Assembly (NCBI GenBank): GCA_964399035.1
Contig: CAYNPH010000035.1
Span: forward strand, 1 to 12,204
Direction: 5' to 3'
Origin: WAOL01 sp964399035
GTDB taxonomy: Archaea > Thermoproteota > Thermoprotei_A > Sulfolobales > NBVN01
Length of the DNA: 12,204 nt
The notes under the pieces are model-generated. The model did not search any database. It was given only the letters and a program-made list of their open reading frames with translations, and was not told where the DNA came from. The number at the start of each line of letters is the position of its first letter. Within the stretch, counting starts at the first letter, position 1. Positions 5,399 through 12,204 of the stretch are shown piece after piece. A program made the position numbers and the translations under genes.

Positions 5399-6109
5399 AT
5401 GGCCGGGATCGGGGGAGGGGTCTTCATGGTTCCCCTATTCTATTTTCTAGGGCTGGGGATGAGTAATGCTGTGGGAACAAGTAAATTCGTTATTACCTTC
5501 ATAAGCTTCGTAAGCATGATCAACTACGTGAGGAGTGGGAAGGTAAATTACCGCGTGGGGCTAGTAGCCCTCACAACGATGATCCCCGCATCATGCATCG
5601 GGGCATACCTTTCCGGTTCCCTGAACTCCTCCCTGCTGAGGATCATTGTTGGCTTGTTCATAATGGCTTACAGCCTCAGGCTCCTTACTGCGTACGTTAG
5701 GGAGAGAACAGGGAGGAGGAAAAGCGGGAGTGACCACAGTAATGACTCGTCCTTAATCACTCTGCTTAAGTGTGCTTTCGTGGGCCTCACAGCAGGCTTC
5801 GTGGCGGGGGTAACTGGGACCGCGGGCGGCTCCATTAACATGCCCCTCTACACTACAATCCTTAGCATGCCTATACACGATGCCGTAGCCACATCATTCT
5901 TCACGATATTCCCCACGGCAGTGATGGCTACAACTCAACACATACTTCATGGTGAGGTGATTTACGATGTTGCCGTACCCTTCGTTACGGGGTCACTCAT
6001 CGGGGCGTCCATCGGTTCTCGACTAGCGGTTAGGATGAGGCCTCAGGCACTCAGGCTAATCATCGGATGCGTGCTCTTCGTAACGTCAGTCAAGATGCTG
6101 CTACCGTGA
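5399..6109 (+). CDS. TauE/SafE-family membrane transporter (second copy)
   Basis: From the first ordinary start codon this is a hydrophobic protein of 236 residues in two homologous halves. The first opens with MAGIGGGVFMVPLF and the second with AGVTGTAGGSINMPLY, the classic TauE/SafE glycine motifs. A charged cytosolic loop (RERTGRRKSGSDHSNDS) joins them. The true protein is almost surely longer at the N-terminus, because the upstream codons supply the first half of membrane segment 1 but have no standard start. This family moves sulfite, sulfate or sulfonates across the cytoplasmic membrane. The copy differs clearly from the first transporter in the window and is nearer the family consensus, so the two probably have different substrates or directions. 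It lies 114 bases after the phosphodiesterase gene (counted to ATG 5399) and ends the sulfur cluster. Confidence 0.8.
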   Translation: MAGIGGGVFMVPLFYFLGLGMSNAVGTSKFVITFISFVSMINYVRSGKVNYRVGLVALTTMIPASCIGAYLSGSLNSSLLRIIVGLFIMAYSLRLLTAYVRERTGRRKSGSDHSNDSSLITLLKCAFVGLTAGFVAGVTGTAGGSINMPLYTTILSMPIHDAVATSFFTIFPTAVMATTQHILHGEVIYDVAVPFVTGSLIGASIGSRLAVRMRPQALRLIIGCVLFVTSVKMLLP

Positions 6110-6377
6110 TCCCCGCAAGAACCCTGGATATTGGCGCATTGGGAGGTATGTGAAGCGAAAACCCTGGGCACTATACTCAAACCCACAGGTTCAACACCTG
6201 AATAAGAGTGGGGGCCTAGCTCGACCACCGCTCACCTTAGTTAAGGGGGTGGGGAGGTTAACGCTTTATCCTCCCTAATCAATACCTGCGTTGGGCGGGA
6301 TGACGTGAACCGGGTTGCCTGAGGGTTAAGATGATGCTCCTTCAGCGGATAGACCGCCCATACTATATTACTATCTC
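6110..6377. other. Convergent intergenic region with inverted repeats
   Basis: This gap lies between the ends of the second transporter gene (+) and the GH31 gene (-). I see no gene. It has the nested pairs CCCAC...GTGGG and CAGGT...ACCTG near 6182-6212, the palindrome CCTTA-GT-TAAGG (6235-6246), and a 7-bp inverted repeat TGGGCGG (6292-6298) with CCGCCCA (6354-6360). Inside that last pair lie CTGA (6319-6322) and GATGATG (6330-6336), resembling D' and C' boxes of a C/D guide RNA. The outer C and D boxes are not convincing. A structured small RNA is possible but weakly supported. The stems may instead help end both transcripts. Confidence 0.3.
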
Positions 6378-8738
6378 TTAAGTGTTGTACAGCATACTTA
6401 ACGGCACAGTAAAGTGAATCACGCTATCCTCAACCCTAGCGCCAACCCTCACACCGTTTAGGCTTACTTCCCTAACCACCCCCGAGCTGAACACCCTGAA
6501 TACTACGTCCCTTATTTCAGGCGTGTATCTCAAGGATCTTGTCGCCGTGCTTATCTTCAACATATCCTCACGCTTCCTGAAGGTCACCGTGAGTTCGAAG
6601 TACTCGCCGTTAAGGCTCTCGCCATCATCATCGTAAATAATTACTTCGGCCTCACGATTAACGAAGGCCTCAACATACAGCGGGTCCCACACTTCATGCG
6701 CTGTCTGTTTAGGATCCGTGGTTATGACGGCCGTATCCTCCCTTATGAATAAGGGGATCCTGTCTAAGGGAGCGTTAACGAGCCTCCAACCCGGTTCAAG
6801 AACCTCACCTGTCCAATAATTAACCCACCTCACAACCGGTAAATACACCGCCCTAGCCTCCTTCCCCGGGGCCGTCACGGGCGCCACAAGTAATGACTTA
6901 CCAATCATGAACTCATCGCTTACGGAGTAAGATCGCTCATCCTCGGGGAACTCTAGGAAGAGTGCGCGCATAACTGGCTTACCGCTCCTGCTAGCTTCAA
7001 CGAACACGTTGTAGATATATGGTAGGAACCTGTACCTCAACTTAATGGCATCAGTCATCAGCTTCTCCCACTCAGGGCCGAAGGCCCACGGCTCCTGTCT
7101 TCGCGTACCTTTACTGCTGTGGTTCCTGAAGAATGGGTAGAAGGCACCTAACTGCGTCCACCTTAAGAGGAGTTCAGGTTCTGCATCACCCTCGAAACCA
7201 CCTACATCCGCGCCCACAAAGTGAAGCCCGCTCAAACTCATGTTCAGTAGCATAGGTATTGAGACGGAAAGGTGCTCCCAGCACGACTGATTATCTCCTG
7301 ACCATACCGCCGAGTACTTCTGTATGCCAGCGTACGCCGCTCTACTGAGGATAAACCACCTGCCTCTGGGGCAATGCTTTTTGAACGCTCGGAGCGTTGC
7401 TTCCGCCTCTAGCAACGGATACGCGTTGTGGATGCTGTCATGATGCGCTTTAAGCCCGTTACCAGCACCATGGATGGCGTCTATCCGCGGCACGCCTAGC
7501 CAAGGCCATCCATACGTGGAGATCAGTGCTGGGGCCTTACGGAGTAGCTCGCCAAGCTCACGTGTTTTGCCCTCACTCAGTAAGGTACCCACTCTCCTGG
7601 CCACGGACTCAGCATCGCTTACCTTGTAGAATATCGCGGGTTCATTCATATCTAACCAAATACCGCTAACACCCTTTGAGAGCAACTCACACACTACCAG
7701 CTCTCCCCACCACTCACGCACATCCTCACGAAGGAAGTCCGGAAACACGCATACTCCTGGCCACACACCGCCGCGGAATAATTCGCCATCCGGGGTCTTC
7801 ATGAACGCGTTGTTCGCTATGCCTTCCTCAAACACCCTGTACCCTAGCTCCTCCTTAACGCCTACATCCAGTATTGTTACCAGTCGAATGCCTAGCTTAC
7901 GTAATTCCTTAGTTAGCTTCTCAGGCTCGCTGAAATTACTGCTGTTCCACGTGAATATCTTGTATCCATCCATGTAGTCTATATCAAGGTGTATGGCGTC
8001 ACAGGGTATGCCCCTCTCTCTGAAGGCCCTAGCTACGTTGAGGACCTCCTCTGAACTCATGTAGCTATACCTGCTTTGGTGGTAGCCCAACGCCCACTTA
8101 GGCGGCAGGTAGGGCTTCCCGGTCAGTGACGTGTACGCCTCAATAACCTCTAACGGGCTCCTACCAGCTATTACGTAAGCTAATAACACGTCACCGTAAA
8201 TCAAGGTTCTCACGAGACCCGGGGAGCTAGCACCTACGTCAATCTCCGCGTACCCCGCATGGTTCACGAATATTCCGAGATACTTTCCGGGCTTCAGCGC
8301 TAGGTAGAAGGGGATTGACGCGTACATCGGCTCCCCTAGCGGAAGATGAACTGGTTGGTCAACGTTCCATAGCCTGTACACCCTCCCTCGCCTGTCGAGG
8401 GGGCCGTACTTCTCACCTAAGCCGTAAATGTGTGAGTCCCCCACATGGTGCTCGAGTACGAGTACACCGTCACTTGGAGACGTGATGCTGAGCTCCGTTA
8501 ATGCCTTACCCTCCCAACTTATCTTGAGACCCGTTTCCTCGATCCTCACGTCCCAAACTCTGACTCCATGCTGAGTGCTTGTTGCGATAGTCGCTGGTAT
8601 TAGCTTCAGCAATTCCTCGAACTTCCTTAACGACTCCTCACGCCCTTCACGGTACGCGCTTATCTTGAGGACGTTATTGCTTAGGGGTTCGTAAGTGAGG
8701 CGCACTGCTCCTTTCCTGAAGGTTCTTTCGTTTGTCAA
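6378..8738 (-). CDS. GH31 alpha-glucosidase (MalA-like)
   Basis: This family-31 glycoside hydrolase of 786 residues releases glucose from the non-reducing end of malto-oligosaccharides or related alpha-glucosides. It has no signal peptide, so it is probably cytosolic and works on imported sugars or stored glycogen. It has an N-terminal beta-sandwich (about 1-205), then a TIM barrel with YHQSRYSY (219-226), LDIDYMDGY (251-259), nucleophile D363 in WLDMNEP, R466 in LSRAAYAG, acid/base D482 in WSGDN, and H540 in FRNHSS. C-terminal beta domains follow from about 620. The barrel closely resembles Sulfolobus MalA, and the whole protein is somewhat longer. The start is TTG at 8738 with GGTGA (8748-8752) nine bases upstream. 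It is the last gene of the minus-strand operon, 39 bases after the metallo-beta-lactamase gene. An alpha-xylosidase role is possible, since GH31 includes both. Confidence 0.93.
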   Translation of the reverse strand: MTNERTFRKGAVRLTYEPLSNNVLKISAYREGREESLRKFEELLKLIPATIATSTQHGVRVWDVRIEETGLKISWEGKALTELSITSPSDGVLVLEHHVGDSHIYGLGEKYGPLDRRGRVYRLWNVDQPVHLPLGEPMYASIPFYLALKPGKYLGIFVNHAGYAEIDVGASSPGLVRTLIYGDVLLAYVIAGRSPLEVIEAYTSLTGKPYLPPKWALGYHQSRYSYMSSEEVLNVARAFRERGIPCDAIHLDIDYMDGYKIFTWNSSNFSEPEKLTKELRKLGIRLVTILDVGVKEELGYRVFEEGIANNAFMKTPDGELFRGGVWPGVCVFPDFLREDVREWWGELVVCELLSKGVSGIWLDMNEPAIFYKVSDAESVARRVGTLLSEGKTRELGELLRKAPALISTYGWPWLGVPRIDAIHGAGNGLKAHHDSIHNAYPLLEAEATLRAFKKHCPRGRWFILSRAAYAGIQKYSAVWSGDNQSCWEHLSVSIPMLLNMSLSGLHFVGADVGGFEGDAEPELLLRWTQLGAFYPFFRNHSSKGTRRQEPWAFGPEWEKLMTDAIKLRYRFLPYIYNVFVEASRSGKPVMRALFLEFPEDERSYSVSDEFMIGKSLLVAPVTAPGKEARAVYLPVVRWVNYWTGEVLEPGWRLVNAPLDRIPLFIREDTAVITTDPKQTAHEVWDPLYVEAFVNREAEVIIYDDDGESLNGEYFELTVTFRKREDMLKISTATRSLRYTPEIRDVVFRVFSSGVVREVSLNGVRVGARVEDSVIHFTVPLSMLYNT

Positions 8739-8777
8739 GAAGCGCGTTCACCTTCCCTAGTGTGTTTGTGGGGTTCA

Positions 8778-9707
8778 TCAGTGTTTCTGCGTTGTTAGGA
8801 CATACTCAAGTATGCCGCGTAGGGCTGTCTTAGCTGAGTTCCTGAATATTGGGTTATTCTCGCGGGCGGCCATTATCTCGGCTACTTCGGGATCCTCCTT
8901 GAGGATTATCTCGAATACCGTGCTGGGTTCCGTTAAGCCCTTCTTTACTGCGTTCTCCACTATGTTTAACCACAGCAGTATCTTGCTCTTCGCTTTCTCT
9001 AGGGCTTCTTCACCTCGCCATGGCAGAACCCCGTAGTGTGAGACCGCCACTACGTCGGGGTGTTCCTCCTTAATTTTCTCGATGCTTGCTAGCGCTAGGT
9101 CCGCCCGGAAGGGCGGCGGAGTGACGGGGTGTAGCTTGCCGTCGTGGTGAATAGCTAACGCGTCGCCAGTTACCGCAACTGAATCGGGGATCACCAAGTA
9201 TGCCACATGGTGCGGCGCGTGGCCCGGCGTGTATATCGCCTTGACCTTAACGTCCCCTAAATCGATTACCTCGCCGTCCCCCACGCTACGCACGTACTCA
9301 GGGTCTATGGGTTCCGGCTTACCCATGGCGTTTGCCCTTTCCTCCCCGAGCACCATTAGTGCTGAGGACCACAGCTTCGTTGGGTTGACGATGTGTTTGA
9401 CGCCGCGGGGGTGAACTAAGATCTCGCCTTCGTATCCTTCGTTGATTAGGGTTTTGAGGAGTGAGGCTGCGGCGCCCCCATGGTCTAGGTGTATGTGGGT
9501 CAGTGTTACGAAGAGCTTCCTAACGTTATTACTGCTTAGCAACGGCTTAAGTTCCGTTAGCAAGTTCTTCAGTCCCGTCATCGCTCCAGCATCGATTAAT
9601 GCTGCCTTACCCTCACCCACGACTAGGTAAACCCCTATTAACTGGGGCACGCCTAAGGGCTTCGTGTCTATTAAGTAAACGTGGTTAGTCACTTTCTCCG
9701 CGCTCAT
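8778..9707 (-). CDS. Metallo-beta-lactamase-fold hydrolase
   Basis: This protein of 309 residues has the full dinuclear metal site of the MBL fold: H71, H73, D75 and H76 in THIHLDHGG, H163 in YTPGHAPHH, D182 in VTGDA and H224 in AVSHYG. The opening strands (VYLIDTK, GVYLVVGEGKAALIDAGA) are the usual start of the glyoxalase II-like branch, and the C-terminal helical part (about 230-309) is of the length seen in that branch. The reaction cannot be named from sequence. Thioester, phosphodiester or lactone hydrolysis are all family options. I chose ATG at 9707, five bases after GGTGA (9713-9717). GTG 9716 would add three residues. It begins almost directly after the PLP enzyme gene, so the two are translationally coupled, which hints at a shared sulfur-compound pathway such as a persulfide or thioester intermediate. 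That link is inference. Confidence 0.88.
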   Translation of the reverse strand: MSAEKVTNHVYLIDTKPLGVPQLIGVYLVVGEGKAALIDAGAMTGLKNLLTELKPLLSSNNVRKLFVTLTHIHLDHGGAAASLLKTLINEGYEGEILVHPRGVKHIVNPTKLWSSALMVLGEERANAMGKPEPIDPEYVRSVGDGEVIDLGDVKVKAIYTPGHAPHHVAYLVIPDSVAVTGDALAIHHDGKLHPVTPPPFRADLALASIEKIKEEHPDVVAVSHYGVLPWRGEEALEKAKSKILLWLNIVENAVKKGLTEPSTVFEIILKEDPEVAEIMAARENNPIFRNSAKTALRGILEYVLTTQKH

Positions 9708-9718
9708 CCTAATCACCC

Positions 9719-10900
9719 TTAGATTTTCGCGAGCGCCCTGCCTAAATCCTCTATTAAGTCATTGACGTCCTCTAGGCCAATAGAGAGCCTTAGTAGCGTG
9801 TCCTTAATGCCTAGCTCCTCCCTAACGTCTGGCGGTATGTACTTGGCTGCGGAAGCGCTTGCTATGGATATCAGTGATTCAGGCCCGCCCAAACTTGGTG
9901 ATGGCGTGATCACCTTGAGTTCCTTAAGGAACCTAACGATCGAGGCTCTATCACCGCGCGGGACGAAGCTAACTACGGCGCCGTAGAGCTTAGTGCGGAA
10001 TATTCTGTCAGCTACGCTGTGGTAGGGGTTACTGGGTAGGCCCGGGTACATTACGTCCTCAACCTTCGGGTGATCAAGGAGGTACTCTGCAACTGCCCTT
10101 GCGCTCTCGCATTGCTTAACAAACCTTACCCGCAACGTCTTGATTCCCCGTATCGTTAGGTATGCTTCGAAGGGCTGCATCACGGTGCCCATCATCCTGC
10201 GCCAGTCCCAGAGGTCCTGGATGATACTGCTTGAGGCCGCCAACGCACCCCCGACGACGTCGTTGTGGCCTGCTAGGTACTTCGTTAGGCTATGGATCGT
10301 TACTGAGGCACCGTAGTCTTTAGGCCGTAGGAGGATTGGGGTGGTGAACGTATTATCGACAACTAGTAAGGTGTCGTCACACTCACGCACTACCCTCGAA
10401 ACCTTCTCCAAGTCTATTACCTTCAGGGTCGGGTTACTCATAACCTCCAGGAAAACCACGGTCCTCACCTCACCGTCACCACCTTCTAGAGCATCTATTA
10501 TCGCGTCAGCCGATGGCCAGACCTTAATGATGTCAAATCCCATTTTCCGGGAGAGGGACTCCAGTAACTGGAGCGTGGTGCTGTACATTTCTAGTGGCAC
10601 GATAAGTCTGTAGCCGGGCTCGAGAACCCTCACCATGAACGTAGATATTGATGCCATCCCGCTCGAGAAGGCCAGGGCGTCGTCATAACCCTCCAGTAAC
10701 GCGATTACCCGCTCCAGCGCCCGCACCGTGGGTGTCTCCTCCCGTCCGTACTTAATGATCGCTCCCCTGTCGCTCACTACAGCGTGCTCCTCGTCCAAGT
10801 ACCTGTAAACTGTGCTGAGGTATACTGGAGTAATCACCGAACCGTACTGATCCCTAAACCACTCCCACCCATGCACAGCGTTCGTGTCATCCCCAACCAC
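9719..10900 (-). CDS. Cys/Met-metabolism PLP-dependent enzyme (cystathionine gamma-synthase/lyase family)
   Basis: This protein of 393 residues has the length and motifs of the trans-sulfuration family. They are YGREETPTV (51-59, cofactor phosphate contact from the neighbouring subunit), SSGMAS (79-84), D182 in VDNTFTTP, cofactor lysine K207 in HSLTKYLAGHNDVVGG, SLGGPESLI (336-344) and the carboxylate-binding arginine R371 in LRLSIGLED. Members interconvert cysteine, homocysteine and cystathionine or make methionine precursors. Synthase, gamma-lyase, beta-lyase and methionine gamma-lyase cannot be separated by eye. The start is GTG 10900, with a promoter about 35 bases upstream, so the mRNA may have almost no leader. 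It heads the operon with the MBL hydrolase and the GH31 glucosidase. Together with the sat cluster 4 kb away it makes the region rich in sulfur metabolism. Confidence 0.9.
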   Translation of the reverse strand: MVGDDTNAVHGWEWFRDQYGSVITPVYLSTVYRYLDEEHAVVSDRGAIIKYGREETPTVRALERVIALLEGYDDALAFSSGMASISTFMVRVLEPGYRLIVPLEMYSTTLQLLESLSRKMGFDIIKVWPSADAIIDALEGGDGEVRTVVFLEVMSNPTLKVIDLEKVSRVVRECDDTLLVVDNTFTTPILLRPKDYGASVTIHSLTKYLAGHNDVVGGALAASSSIIQDLWDWRRMMGTVMQPFEAYLTIRGIKTLRVRFVKQCESARAVAEYLLDHPKVEDVMYPGLPSNPYHSVADRIFRTKLYGAVVSFVPRGDRASIVRFLKELKVITPSPSLGGPESLISIASASAAKYIPPDVREELGIKDTLLRLSIGLEDVNDLIEDLGRALAKI

Positions 10901-10933
10901 TCCACATCACTAGTTACGAATACAGAAGCATTC

Positions 10934-10945
10934 CTTTTTAGTTAA
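10934..10945 (-). promoter_or_regulatory. Promoter of the PLP-MBL-GH31 operon
   Basis: Read on the minus strand the sequence is TTAACTAAAAAG, an A/T-rich TATA-like box in otherwise G/C-rich DNA. Transcription would begin near 10912, about 12 bases before the GTG start, giving a very short leader as is common for first genes in Thermoproteota operons. Confidence 0.5.
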
Positions 10946-11275
10946 TCCTCGACAACCACACCACGAGCGAACATAGCACCGGAAATGGCGTAGGTTGCCA
11001 ATGATAACACACGGGCTCACGCACCTCAGCCGAAAACTCCGCGATCACCGCTCACTACTCTACGGGCTCATCATCAGTGAATTCAAGGCTTTAGCATAGA
11101 TAATTGTTTCGACCTCACCTCATAACTTATCTAGAGCCGCAATTACAGCCGCAATCATTGCCCAGAAGGAGCTATCGAAAACACCGTATTTTCATGCATG
11201 GCAACACACTCTAATCTAGCCTCCTTAACTACTTCACAACACAGAAGTGGAATTTCATTGACTGTACAATGGGAG
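10946..11275. other. Intergenic region next to the att site
   Basis: There is no credible gene here on either strand. The one repeat seen is AGCCGCAAT at 11135-11143 and 11147-11155, twelve bases apart. The base composition is mixed, and the stretch is the host flank downstream of the tRNA-Ser 3' end. I see no promoter or terminator that I would defend. Confidence 0.5.
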
Positions 11276-11336
11276 TGGCGCCGGGGGCGGGATTTGAACC
11301 CGCGTGGGCGCGTAGCCCACCGGCTCTCCAGGCCGG
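11276..11336 (-). tRNA. 3' half of tRNA-Ser(GGA), truncated: attachment-site repeat
   Basis: Read on the minus strand from 11336 the sequence gives a perfect anticodon arm, stem CCGGC/GCCGG and loop CTGGAGA with anticodon GGA (11327-11329). Next come a long variable arm (TGGGC...GCCCA, the class II form of serine tRNA), the T arm GCGGG-TTCAAAT-CCCGC, the acceptor strand CCCCGGC, discriminator G and CCA. The 5' acceptor strand GCCGGGG and a D arm are absent upstream, where A-rich integrase DNA follows instead. An intact gene would need about 35-40 more bases. This is the repeat left when an element integrates into the 3' half of a tRNA gene. The functional tRNA-Ser(GGA) should be at the other end of the element. 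Confidence 0.88.
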
Positions 11337-12204
11337 CCCCACGCACAAAACCGTATCACCAGCAATGAAAGTTACACCCCATCCTTTGACCCGCTTAAAT
11401 ACCAACTCAATCCCAAATTCTTCGGGATCACGGTGCCCAGAATAATAGTCGAATCCAACAAAGTGATATTGGAATTCGAAAATGGGGACACCCTCAAAAA
11501 ATTCATAGATTTCCTCCAATCAATGGGTGTAACAAGCATAGAGAAAAAAGAGATAAGAATAGAACATGATCCGCGGTTCTGGGATTACCTAATAAAGGAT
11601 AGGCAAATATCAGAAGAAACGGCAAAATGGTACTCCAACTACCTAAGAAAATTAGAAGGAGAAACTATCAACTACAACCTCTACCTCAAAGTATCAGGAA
11701 ATAAATGGAAAATCAAATTCATCAGGATATACCTAGATTTCCTCTACAGAATCGGAAAGATCTCATGGGAGGAAAAAGAAAGACTCAAGACAATATTCCA
11801 CCTGAAAAAGAACAACAACGGAAACGGGGGATACAAAATAAACCCAGACCACCTAATCGAAACAATCACACAAATAAACAAGGACTCTCTCTACAGGCTA
11901 ATACTGGAACTATTACTATACAGCGGGGCTCGGCTCTCCGAGATAATCAAAATGCTAAAAGAGTGGAACGAAGAGCGACTAACTTGCCAACCCGATTTCT
12001 GCAGATACGAATTGGGATGGATCCGCGGGCGCAAACGTTGCGACTGGATATATTTTCCACGGAACCTACTATCTCTCATAAGGAGATTCTCCCGAAGAAT
12101 AGGAAAATACAAAAGCATCAGGAAAAATATACACAGATACTACCGCATAAAGGAAAAAGATTTCCGAAAGCTCCATTACAGAATATGTAGGCAAACACTA
12201 GACA
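11316..12204 (+). CDS. int: Archaeal tyrosine integrase, C-terminal portion (int(C)), runs off the window
   Basis: The frame is open from the stop at 11313 to the window end, about 296 codons. It contains a core-binding domain (DPRFWDYLIKDRQISEET then AKWYSNYLRKL, about 11574-11670) and the catalytic domain with LLLYSGARLSE (catalytic Arg codon at 11931). A likely catalytic Lys is in GWIRGRKRCDWIYFP (12033), and the box-II-type segment FRKLHYR has its His at 12174. The nucleophilic Tyr would lie beyond 12204. This pattern is that of SSV/pNOB8-type integrases, which cut inside tRNA genes. The first codons overlap the tRNA-Ser fragment. In this family integration splits int at the att site, leaving a non-functional C-terminal piece at one border, as seen here. 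If the gene is instead whole, GTG 11433 is the first plausible start. Confidence 0.85.

Larger units (their letters stand above)
11276..12204. mobile_element. Border of an integrated virus or plasmid (SSV/pNOB8 type), partial
   Basis: The truncated tRNA-Ser gene is followed without a gap by a tyrosine integrase frame pointing away from it, as at the int(C) border of elements with split integrase genes. The DNA to the right is visibly A-rich on the coding strand, with many AAA, ATA and AGA codons, unlike the host genes on the left. Only the border is in the window. Cargo genes, the other att copy and int(N) should lie beyond 12204. Confidence 0.8.

Noticed and set aside
6182..6212. T-arm-like GGTTCAACACC suggesting a tRNA on the + strand
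   Set aside because: No matching acceptor, anticodon or D arm can be formed around it.
6292..6360. Fluoride riboswitch or tRNA-like fold
   Set aside because: The GATG and CTCC pieces recall a fluoride riboswitch, but the conserved pairing is absent and no transporter gene follows in that direction. The minus strand has GGTTC but lacks a proper T loop and D arm.
11276..11346. A complete tRNA gene on the minus strand, perhaps with an intron
   Set aside because: No 5' acceptor strand GCCGGGG and no D arm lie upstream. The adjoining DNA codes for the integrase instead.
11705..12190. A 161-residue + strand frame starting at ATG 11705
   Set aside because: It is a low-complexity, N/K/Q/R-rich shadow of the integrase frame, which carries recognisable catalytic motifs.
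1..12204. CRISPR array or insertion-sequence inverted repeats
   Set aside because: I saw no regularly spaced 24-37 bp repeats, no transposase and no terminal inverted repeats.

Overview
The window looks like a chromosomal segment of a hyperthermophilic or thermophilic archaeon, most likely Thermoproteota (Crenarchaeota). The grounds are archaeal-type ATP sulfurylase, a MalA-like GH31 glucosidase, A/T-rich archaeal promoters, GGTG/GGAGG ribosome sites with many TTG and GTG starts, AGG/ATA codon use, and an SSV/pNOB8-type integrase joined to a tRNA gene. I cannot name the genus.

Left part (1-6109, all + strand): a sulfate-activation cluster. It has the C-terminus of APS kinase (cysC), a TauE/SafE-type membrane transporter, two small paralogous ribbon-helix-helix (RHH) proteins, ATP sulfurylase (sat), a DHH phosphoesterase, an alkaline-phosphatase-superfamily phosphodiesterase or sulfatase-like enzyme, and a second TauE/SafE transporter. 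The second RHH gene, sat, the DHH gene and the phosphodiesterase are tightly packed, with overlapping or nearly touching ends and strong ribosome sites. In outline: a membrane protein moves sulfate or another sulfur anion, Sat and CysC make APS and PAPS, and the DHH enzyme may clear the by-product pAp (3'-phosphoadenosine 5'-phosphate). The phosphodiesterase acts on an unknown nucleotide or sulfate ester. No sulfite or PAPS reductase and no sulfotransferase is visible. The best regulatory signal is a set of TAATTA repeats spaced exactly 10 bp apart at two promoters, before the first transporter (four copies) and before the RHH2-sat operon (three copies). These are candidate operators for the RHH proteins. 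The second transporter has no ordinary start codon for its full N-terminus.

Middle (6110-10945): a convergent intergenic gap, then a minus-strand operon read from right to left. It encodes a Cys/Met-metabolism PLP enzyme, a metallo-beta-lactamase-fold hydrolase and a GH31 alpha-glucosidase, with a promoter near 10934-10945.

Right end (10946-12204): about 330 bp without a recognisable gene, then the 3' half of a tRNA-Ser(GGA) gene on the minus strand, cut off just 5' of the anticodon stem. From there an A-rich + strand reading frame encodes most of an archaeal tyrosine integrase and runs off the window. This is the border of an integrated virus or plasmid that used tRNA-Ser(GGA) as its attachment site. 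The rest of the element should lie to the right.
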